From an uncultured Bacteroidales bacterium (GTDB lineage: Bacteria > Bacteroidota > Bacteroidia > Bacteroidales > P3), in assembly GCA_947097635.1 (NCBI GenBank), contig CAMURW010000024.1:1-11139 (forward strand): a stretch of DNA of 11,139 nt. The letters run 5' to 3'. Under the pieces are notes generated by a model. That model ran no database searches. It was not told the origin of the DNA and was given only the letters and a program-made list of their open reading frames with translations. Position 1 is the stretch's first letter, and the number at the start of each line of letters is the position of its first letter. A program made the position numbers and the translations under genes. Positions 5,386-11,139 of the stretch are shown in pieces.

Positions 5386-6960
5386 ATGAATAAAACGCTT
5401 AAGATACTGAGCCTCGCGTTGCTGAGCGGAGTGTTGTTCACTGCCTGCAAGGGAGACGAACCTGAGACACCGGAAGTACTCAGCGACGAGACATACGCCG
5501 GCGGTCTACTGGGCACCACCTTCAACGCCAGCGCATCGGCCTACGAAGACCCCACTCCAGCCGTGGAGCAGGCGGGTCTGACCAACCAATTCAAATACGG
5601 TGAGTATTTCTTTGAACACACCATTACGGAGAACAGCGCGCCCTTCACCGGATTGGGGCCCCTGTATGTACGCAACAGTTGCGAGAGTTGCCACCCTGGC
5701 TACGGACACGGCAAACGCATGAACCGCTACCGTGCCGACGATTGGGGAAACGGCTACCTGCTGGTAGTGACCAACCAACAGGGGCAATACCTATCGTCGC
5801 TGACAGGCATGCCACAGACCAAGGCCGTGGCACCCTTCAAGGCACCCATCGACGAGAATCAGATCAACATAGCATGGCTGAACTACACCGACGAATGGGG
5901 TAACAAATTCGCCGACGGCGAGAGTTATGAACTGATATATCCCGAAGTGACCATACCGCAGAGTGCCTACTACGTGCCGCTGGAATGCGGTGGAAACCCC
6001 ATAGACTACGGTCAGGTGAAGGTACGCATAGAAAGCACCATCGGCGTGTATGGCGTGGGACTCATCGATGCCATCCCGGACGACTCGTTGAAGGCACAGT
6101 ACCAGAAAGAAAGCAACGATGGCTACGTGAACCTCAACCCCAAATTCTGGGCCGGCAACGACTGGGCACCCACCGCCTTTTATGGCAAGACAAACCATCC
6201 CAAGCGCTACACCTATGCACTCACGCGCGGTCCCCTGCAGGATGCTCCCGGCAGCAACGCCATCTGGAACATCACCAACGTGACGCGCAGCAACAAGCGC
6301 AAGCACTACATGACCGCCACCTACGCACGCACCGCCTCCAAAGACCCTGACGTGCAGGCCTCATTCTACGACTACTTCCCCAAATGGAACAAGACCGGCA
6401 ACGTGGAGCAGGACATCTATCACTACCTGATGTGCGACACCCTACCCGCCGAGATGAGCGACGCGGACTTCGCAAACTTTATGGTATGGCATCGCGGACT
6501 GGCAGTACCTGCCGCACGCAACATGAAAGATGCCAACGTGCAACGCGGCAAGAAGCTGTTCAACGAGATGGGATGTGCATATTGCCATCGTCCCAGCTGG
6601 ACGACAGGTCCCGACAACTTCACAGACCCCTCCAATTTCTTCGCCGACGGCGACCGTCGCCTACCACGATATCCTTACCAGAAGATATGGCCCTACACCG
6701 ACCTGATACAGCACAGGCTGGAGATGGTTAACAACATCAACACTGGCTGGTGCCGTACCACGCCGCTATGGGGACGCGGACTGTCGCTGGTGTGCACGGG
6801 TGCACAGGACCGCCTGCACGACTGTCGTGCACGCAACGTAATAGAGGCTATCATGTGGCACGGGGCGCCCAATAGCGACGCACGCCGCTCCATTGAAAAG
6901 TTCCGTCAGCTGAGCAAAGCAGACCGCGATGCCGTGGTGAAATTTATCAACGCCATATAG
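5386..6960 (+). CDS. Di-heme c-type oxidoreductase lipoprotein (DUF1111/COG3488)
   Basis: A 524-residue lipoprotein (MNKTLKILSLALLSGVLFTA, Cys21) of the family annotated as CxxC-containing thiol oxidoreductase or putative di-heme peroxidase. Two c-type heme sites are visible: CESCH (Cys99, Cys102, His103) and CAYCH (Cys397, Cys400, His401). Both need covalent heme attachment outside the cytoplasm. The C-terminus (RLHDCRARNVIEAIMWHG, 476-493) fits the family, although a Cys (480) stands where I expect Gly in HDGRA. Cys201, 350, 456, 470 and 480 are further cysteines outside the heme motifs. It probably carries out electron transfer or peroxide chemistry beside the imelysin protein, perhaps changing iron redox state, by loose analogy with EfeB next to EfeO. 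The 90-nt gap before it and the strong terminator after it make it the last operon gene. The substrate is unknown. Confidence 0.92.
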   Translation: MNKTLKILSLALLSGVLFTACKGDEPETPEVLSDETYAGGLLGTTFNASASAYEDPTPAVEQAGLTNQFKYGEYFFEHTITENSAPFTGLGPLYVRNSCESCHPGYGHGKRMNRYRADDWGNGYLLVVTNQQGQYLSSLTGMPQTKAVAPFKAPIDENQINIAWLNYTDEWGNKFADGESYELIYPEVTIPQSAYYVPLECGGNPIDYGQVKVRIESTIGVYGVGLIDAIPDDSLKAQYQKESNDGYVNLNPKFWAGNDWAPTAFYGKTNHPKRYTYALTRGPLQDAPGSNAIWNITNVTRSNKRKHYMTATYARTASKDPDVQASFYDYFPKWNKTGNVEQDIYHYLMCDTLPAEMSDADFANFMVWHRGLAVPAARNMKDANVQRGKKLFNEMGCAYCHRPSWTTGPDNFTDPSNFFADGDRRLPRYPYQKIWPYTDLIQHRLEMVNNINTGWCRTTPLWGRGLSLVCTGAQDRLHDCRARNVIEAIMWHGAPNSDARRSIEKFRQLSKADRDAVVKFINAI

Positions 6961-6975
6961 GCACGTCTGCACTTT

Positions 6976-7058
6976 AAGCAGCCCTGCGTCCATCAATAGC
7001 ACAATAGGGGAGTTGCATCTCCATAGCTCCTCTATCGATGGGTGTAGGGCTTGCTTTT
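6976..7058 (+). terminator. Long hairpin terminator of the imelysin/di-heme operon
   Basis: CCCTGCGTCCATCAATAG (6982-6999) can pair as RNA with CTATCGATGGGTGTAGGG (7032-7049): 18 positions with three G-U wobbles and one A-C mismatch. The stem extends outward through AAGC/AG (6976-6981) to CT, a bulged T and GCTT (7050-7056). The run TTTT (7055-7058) comes at its base. A smaller GGAG/CTCC stem can form in the loop. It begins 16 nt after the oxidoreductase stop, so it very likely ends that transcript. Confidence 0.65.
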
Positions 7059-7210
7059 ACCTACCAGGCATAATAGCCTGTCTCTCTGCATGGTAATGCT
7101 GAGAGAGTCTTCTTTGAACAAAATAATCGACCAGCTGATGCCGGCGAGCGGGGAATATCTATGTCCGGCAGGCAAGAACTAATGAAACCATAATATTCAA
7201 ACATTAATAT
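7059..7210 (+). promoter_or_regulatory. Leader of the ABC transporter pair with a small hairpin
   Basis: TCTCTC and GCAT (7081-7086, 7088-7091) pair with ATGC and GAGAGA (7096-7099, 7101-7106) around a GGTA loop, with one T-T mismatch: ten pairs in all. No T-run follows. No clear TAnnTTTG promoter was found; TTCTTTG just after the hairpin is only a partial match. A 30-codon frame (ATG 7090 to 7182) has no recognisable similarity. Confidence 0.35.
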
Positions 7211-8974
7211 ATGATTAAAACACTCAAACATTTAAAAGCCTATATGGGGGAACGCAAGTCATTGTTTCCTTGCTCAATATGGTTGTCGGCAATCAACGGA
7301 CTGCTGTCGCTCGTTCCTTTTATTCTCGTGTGGCTTGTGGTGCGCACGTTGCTCATCGCAAATGGCAGTTTCTCAGACACGCCTGTATGGGATTACGCTA
7401 TTGCCGCACTCGTAGTTTCCGTGGTGAACGTGGTGCTATATTTCTTAGCGTTGATATTCTCTCACCTTGCCGCTTTCCGCATCGAGACCAACATGAGACG
7501 CATGGCGATGCAGAAACTGATGCGTGCCCCGTTGGGGTATTTCGACGCGCAGGACACCGGACGGATGCGCAAGATTATTGACGAAGACTCCGGGCAGACA
7601 CATACTTTCGTGGCACATATACTGCCCGACGTGGCTGGCAGCATCGTCTCGCCCATTGGCGTGATAGTACTGCTGATCGCTGTGGACTGGCAGCTGGGCC
7701 TTGCTGCCTTGCTGCCCGTCTTCTGTGCTCTTGGCATCATGAGCCACATGATGAACCCAAAGAACGAAAAGAACAATAAGTTTCAGAGGATGTATCTCGA
7801 CGCACAGGAAAAAATGAGCGCAGAGGCGGTAGAATACGTGCGTGGCATTCCCGTGGTCAAGGTGTTCCAGCAGACGGTGTTCTCATTCAAACGCTTCTAC
7901 GACAGTATCATCACCTACCGCGATCTTGTCACAAAATACACACTTGGATGCCGCACGCCTATGACCTTTTACACCATTGCCATCAATGCATTTGCATTCG
8001 TCCTCGTTCCAGTAGGTATCATCATGATAGGACATGGCGGGCAAACGTTGACCATTCTTTCCGACCTGTTTCTTTATGTGCTCATAGCTCCAGTCATCGC
8101 CTCCAATGTGATGAAAATAATGTATCTCTCTCAAGATCTGTTTTTGGCCAACGAGGCGATGGTGAGACTGGAGAAACTTACCGATGCAAAGCCGCTGCCA
8201 AGCTGCCGCGAGCCACAGGCCATGCAGTCGTTTGATATTCGTTTCGATGACGTATCCTTCAGATATGAGGGAGCAGAAAAAAACGCTATCAGCCATATCA
8301 ACCTGCATATTCCGCACGGCAAGACCATTGCTCTCGTGGGGGCTTCGGGCAGCGGTAAAACAACTATTGCCCGATTGATACCCCGCTTCTGGGACGTATG
8401 CGAAGGAAGCGTAAAAATCGGCGGTGTCGATGTACGGCAAACAGACAAGGCGGTGCTGATGCAAAACATTTCTTTTATTTTCCAAAACACCCGCCTATTC
8501 AAGACCTCGTTGATGGACAATCTACGTTACGGCAACCCCAATGCGTCCATGGAGCAAATAAATCGAGCCATCGACCTTTCGCAGAGCCGCGAGATTATTG
8601 ACCAACTGCCACAAGGACTAGAAACCGTCATCGGAGCCGATGGCACCTACCTCTCGGGAGGCGAGCAGCAGCGCATCGTCCTTGCCCGTGCCATACTGAA
8701 GGATGCTCCCATCGTGGTACTCGACGAAGCCACCGCATTCGCCGACCCAGAGAACGAGCATCTTATCCGCAAGGCATTGTCACATTTGACTCATAACAAG
8801 ACCGTGCTGATGATTGCACATCGACTGACCACCGTGCAGGATGCCGACAACATCGTGGTTCTAGACAACGGGCAAATAGTAGAACAGGGCACGCACGAGG
8901 AACTGCTGGGCGTGAGGAAACAATACTATCACATGTGGAATGAGTATCAGAAAGCCATTATGTGGAAACTATGA
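7211..8974 (+). CDS. ABC transporter half, exporter fold (first of pair; siderophore-importer-like)
   Basis: A 587-residue inner-membrane half-transporter: an ABC exporter-type membrane domain (residues about 20-325, several hydrophobic segments) fused to a nucleotide-binding domain (about 340-580). The ATPase motifs are complete: Walker A GASGSGKTT (377-385), Q-loop Gln425, signature LSGGE (481-485), Walker B IVVLDE with Asp505 and Glu506, and H-loop His537 (MIAHRL). The D-loop reads AFADPENE rather than the usual ASLD. I associate this variant with exporter-fold transporters that import siderophores (IrtAB/YbtPQ group), a recollection I could not test. The next gene, 19 nt downstream, is its probable heterodimer partner. 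It follows the iron-linked imelysin operon but is separated by a terminator, so it probably has its own promoter. A drug or lipid exporter remains possible. Confidence 0.9.
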   Translation: MIKTLKHLKAYMGERKSLFPCSIWLSAINGLLSLVPFILVWLVVRTLLIANGSFSDTPVWDYAIAALVVSVVNVVLYFLALIFSHLAAFRIETNMRRMAMQKLMRAPLGYFDAQDTGRMRKIIDEDSGQTHTFVAHILPDVAGSIVSPIGVIVLLIAVDWQLGLAALLPVFCALGIMSHMMNPKNEKNNKFQRMYLDAQEKMSAEAVEYVRGIPVVKVFQQTVFSFKRFYDSIITYRDLVTKYTLGCRTPMTFYTIAINAFAFVLVPVGIIMIGHGGQTLTILSDLFLYVLIAPVIASNVMKIMYLSQDLFLANEAMVRLEKLTDAKPLPSCREPQAMQSFDIRFDDVSFRYEGAEKNAISHINLHIPHGKTIALVGASGSGKTTIARLIPRFWDVCEGSVKIGGVDVRQTDKAVLMQNISFIFQNTRLFKTSLMDNLRYGNPNASMEQINRAIDLSQSREIIDQLPQGLETVIGADGTYLSGGEQQRIVLARAILKDAPIVVLDEATAFADPENEHLIRKALSHLTHNKTVLMIAHRLTTVQDADNIVVLDNGQIVEQGTHEELLGVRKQYYHMWNEYQKAIMWKL

Positions 8975-8993
8975 ATATAAAAAACATTAAATC

Positions 8994-10721
8994 ATGATAA
9001 AATACTTCCAAAGCCGTTTTGCCCTATCGGAAAAAGGAGCAAAAGACCTGCGGCGGGGCATCGTCTTCTCTACCTTGTTCAACCTTGCGTTGATGCTGCC
9101 TCCAACTTATCTGTTTTTCTTTTTATGGGAATATCTCAACAGTCAGTCCGGCATGCAGCATCACGCGCTATGGTTCTATCTATCCCTTGCGCTAGTGTTG
9201 ATGGCCATTATGTTTGTCGTCTGCAGATGGCAGTACGACAGCACCTACACCACCGTGTACATGGAAAGTGCCCGACGCCGCATTACGCTGGCGGAGAAAC
9301 TACGCCGGCTGCCGCTCGCTTTTTTCGGGGAGCGCAATCTCTCCGATCTCACGTCCACCGTAATGGAGGATTGTACACAGCTTGAGCAGATTTTCTCACA
9401 TGCCGTGCCGCAACTCTTTGCCGCGACGATTAGCGTTGTTATCGTTGCCATAGGACTGTTCTGCTACGACTGGCGACTGGCCTCCGCCCTTTTCTGGGTC
9501 GTGCCGCTGGCCGTGGCTACGCTGCTGCTGTCGAGACGGAAACTTGACAGGAGTTTTACCCGTCTGTACCACGTAAAGAGGGGGGTCACAGAGCAGATAC
9601 AGGAAGGGCTGGAGTGCGTGCAAGAAATCAGGTCGTATAGCGGGGAGAACGAATATGACAGAACGTTTGACGAACGACTGAGAAACTATGAGAGGACACT
9701 ATTGGACAACGAGTTGGTAGCCGGTGTACTCGTCAACCTCTCCGTTGTGCTGCTTAAACTAGGCATGCCTTCGGTCATTCTTGTGGGAGCATGGCTGCTG
9801 TTGCAGGGCGAACTGTCGCTTTTTGTTTATTTGGCGTTCCTCCTTGTTTCAGCGGCGGTGTACAATCCCATACAAGAGGTCTGTAACAACCTGGCCATAC
9901 TTGCCTTTCTTGACGTGCGCATCAATAGAACGAAGGAAATCAATGCGATGCCCGAATTAGGGGGAAGCAAGGACGTGAAAGTGGAGAACTACGACATAGC
10001 CTTCCACAACGTCAATTTTGCCTACGAAACCAGAAAACAGGTACTGCACAACGTATCTTTCACTGCTCGTCAGGGCGAGATTACGGCACTGGTGGGACCG
10101 TCGGGCGGCGGAAAGAGCACCACAGCCAAACTTGCCGCACGCTTCTGGGATGTCAGCAGCGGGACAATCCTGCTCGGCGGAAAAGACATCTCACAAATTG
10201 ACCCGGAAACATTACTTCAACACTATGCAGTGGTATTTCAAGACGTGCTTCTCTTCAACGCATCGGTTGCCGACAACATCCGCATCGGCAAGCTCAACGC
10301 CACCGACGAGGAGGTACACCGGGCGGCAAGGCTGGCGCAGTGCGACCACTTCATCAGCCGCATGCCACAAGGGTACGACACCATCATCGGAGAGAATGGC
10401 GAAACGCTTTCGGGCGGTGAACGGCAGCGCATCTCTATTGCCCGTGCCCTACTGAAAGATGCCCCCATTATCCTCCTGGACGAAGCCACCGCCAGCCTCG
10501 ATGCCGAGAACGAGACCAAGATACAAACCAGCATTTCCGAACTTGTGCGCAACAAAACCGTCATCATCATTGCCCACCGCATGCGCACCGTACGCAATGC
10601 CGACCACATCGTGGTGCTCAACGGCGGCACGGTCAGCGAGGAGGGAACACCCGACGAACTCATGGCAAAAAACGGAGAGTTTGCACAGATGGTTATGCTG
10701 CAACAGGAAAACAATGAGTGA
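8994..10721 (+). CDS. ABC transporter half, exporter fold (second of pair)
   Basis: A 575-residue half-transporter with the same layout as its upstream neighbour: membrane domain about 20-300, nucleotide-binding domain about 330-570. Motifs: Walker A GPSGGGKST (368-376), Q-loop Gln416, signature LSGGE (473-477), Walker B IILLDE with Asp496 and Glu497, canonical D-loop ASLD (499-502), and H-loop His528. All catalytic residues are present in both halves, so neither ATP site is obviously degenerate. The two proteins are clearly different in the membrane part (for example the RWQYDSTYTTVY region here), as expected for a heterodimer. The 19-nt spacing means one transcript and probably coupled translation. 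The translated substrate is not readable from sequence. No Bacteroidota promoter lies in the gap. Confidence 0.9.
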   Translation: MIKYFQSRFALSEKGAKDLRRGIVFSTLFNLALMLPPTYLFFFLWEYLNSQSGMQHHALWFYLSLALVLMAIMFVVCRWQYDSTYTTVYMESARRRITLAEKLRRLPLAFFGERNLSDLTSTVMEDCTQLEQIFSHAVPQLFAATISVVIVAIGLFCYDWRLASALFWVVPLAVATLLLSRRKLDRSFTRLYHVKRGVTEQIQEGLECVQEIRSYSGENEYDRTFDERLRNYERTLLDNELVAGVLVNLSVVLLKLGMPSVILVGAWLLLQGELSLFVYLAFLLVSAAVYNPIQEVCNNLAILAFLDVRINRTKEINAMPELGGSKDVKVENYDIAFHNVNFAYETRKQVLHNVSFTARQGEITALVGPSGGGKSTTAKLAARFWDVSSGTILLGGKDISQIDPETLLQHYAVVFQDVLLFNASVADNIRIGKLNATDEEVHRAARLAQCDHFISRMPQGYDTIIGENGETLSGGERQRISIARALLKDAPIILLDEATASLDAENETKIQTSISELVRNKTVIIIAHRMRTVRNADHIVVLNGGTVSEEGTPDELMAKNGEFAQMVMLQQENNE

Positions 10722-11007
10722 GGGTAATAAAAAGGAGGGTTAAATATTGGGAATGGAGAGGAAAGTGCCGACGCAGACCTGGCGCAAGCGAGACGCGAAA
10801 ACGCTGTGAGGTACAATGTATTTGGATTATGTTTCCGCTCATCATCTTTCCTGCATCTTTCCACTTATTGAAAGCTATAAAGTCTTTTCCGCTTGCGTGC
10901 TATCGAAAAAACTTCGTACTTTTACAAAAAATAAATTACGACATTGACCAGGACAGACACACCCTCCCTGCCAAGATAAAAAATAATTCTTAGAAATTAC
11001 GCAACAC
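10722..11007. other. Intergenic region without a supported gene
   Basis: About 285 bp between the ABC pair and the next gene. A 91-codon frame starting at GTG 10718 is basic and cysteine-containing but shows no recognisable motif, and it crosses the promoter-like sequence. CGCAAGCG near 10782 and CGCTTGCG near 10889 are inverted copies about 100 nt apart, too far to call a terminator. I see no convincing intrinsic terminator for the ABC pair. Confidence 0.5.
10893..10924 (+). promoter_or_regulatory. Candidate promoter of the last gene
   Basis: TTG (10893-10895), a 21-nt spacer and TACTTTTA (10917-10924) resemble the Bacteroidota -33/-7 pair, with one mismatch in the last base of the -7 box. 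Transcription would begin near 10931, leaving an AT-rich leader of about 75 nt before the ATG at 11008. Confidence 0.4.
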
Positions 11008-11139
11008 ATGAAAAAAGTCCTTCCCATCCTCCTTGCTATGATAATAGCGGCACTGGCCACAGGCACCGTCCTAGAAAGCAGTCACGGTCGCGCCTATGGA
11101 CAGTCACGCGTTTATCATACCTGGTTGATGATAGCGCTA
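11008..11139 (+). CDS. Start of a membrane protein, ResB/Ccs cytochrome c biogenesis-like (3' end outside window)
   Basis: Only the first 44 residues are in the window. They contain a positive start (MKK), a hydrophobic segment (VLPILLAMIIAALATGTVLE, residues 4-23), a polar stretch ESSHGRAYGQSRVYHTWL, and the start of a second hydrophobic segment. The order of one membrane helix, then E-x-x-x-G and a Y-x-x-W element, resembles the N-terminus of ResB-type or fused CcsBA proteins of Bacteroidota, which bring heme to apocytochromes outside the cytoplasm. That role would suit the two-CxxCH protein upstream. The assignment rests on a short stretch; any small membrane protein is an alternative. The ATG is preceded by an AT-rich leader and a candidate promoter. 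Confidence 0.5.
   Translation, partial: MKKVLPILLAMIIAALATGTVLESSHGRAYGQSRVYHTWLMIAL

Noticed and set aside
7090..7182. 30-codon frame before the ABC pair
   Set aside because: No similarity recognised, and its start lies inside a hairpin; it is probably leader sequence.
10718..10993. 91-codon frame after the ABC pair
   Set aside because: GTG start, basic and low-complexity composition, no motif, and it overlaps the candidate promoter of the next gene.
1..11139. CRISPR array, insertion sequence, tRNA or rRNA genes
   Set aside because: No spaced direct repeats of CRISPR form, no transposase-like frame with terminal inverted repeats, and no cloverleaf or rRNA-like stretch was seen by eye.

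Overview
The window looks like chromosome of a Bacteroidota bacterium, most likely order Bacteroidales; I cannot name the genus. Four things point there: AT-rich leaders without clear Shine-Dalgarno sequences, a good match to the Bacteroidota promoter (TTG, about 18-21 nt, TAnnTTTG) in front of the acetate kinase gene, lipoproteins with acidic residues just after the lipidated cysteine, and an outer-membrane barrel of a type common in gut Bacteroidales.

Layout. (1) 1-550 (+): 3' part of a Wza-like polysaccharide export gene, the end of a capsule or exopolysaccharide locus. (2) 551-845: a short, densely structured junction. It holds a perfect 19-bp hairpin terminator, a 5' fragment of a mannose-1-phosphate guanylyltransferase gene on the minus strand that ends inside that hairpin, a perfect 30-bp palindrome over the fragment's start codon, and the ackA terminator. 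(3) 846-2054 (-): acetate kinase, with its promoter at 2121-2149. (4) 2055-2776: a long divergent intergenic region with an 11-bp tandem repeat and a leader that can fold in two mutually exclusive ways. (5) 2777-6960 (+): a three-gene operon of outer-membrane barrel, imelysin-family lipoprotein and di-heme (two CxxCH) DUF1111/COG3488 oxidoreductase lipoprotein, closed by a long hairpin terminator at 6976-7058. (6) 7211-10721 (+): two adjacent half-transporters of the ABC exporter fold, very probably a heterodimer. (7) 11008-end (+): the start of a membrane protein resembling the N-terminus of ResB/Ccs-type cytochrome c biogenesis proteins.

How the parts may work together (inference). The barrel, imelysin and di-heme genes form a plausible cell-envelope iron or heme module. 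The ABC pair shares features with exporter-fold siderophore importers of the YbtPQ/IrtAB type. The last gene would supply the covalent heme attachment that the CxxCH protein needs. The window therefore reads as an iron/heme/cytochrome c neighbourhood beside a remodelled capsule-locus boundary. The most unusual part is the junction at 600-785, where a decayed nucleotidyltransferase fragment lies between two perfect palindromes.
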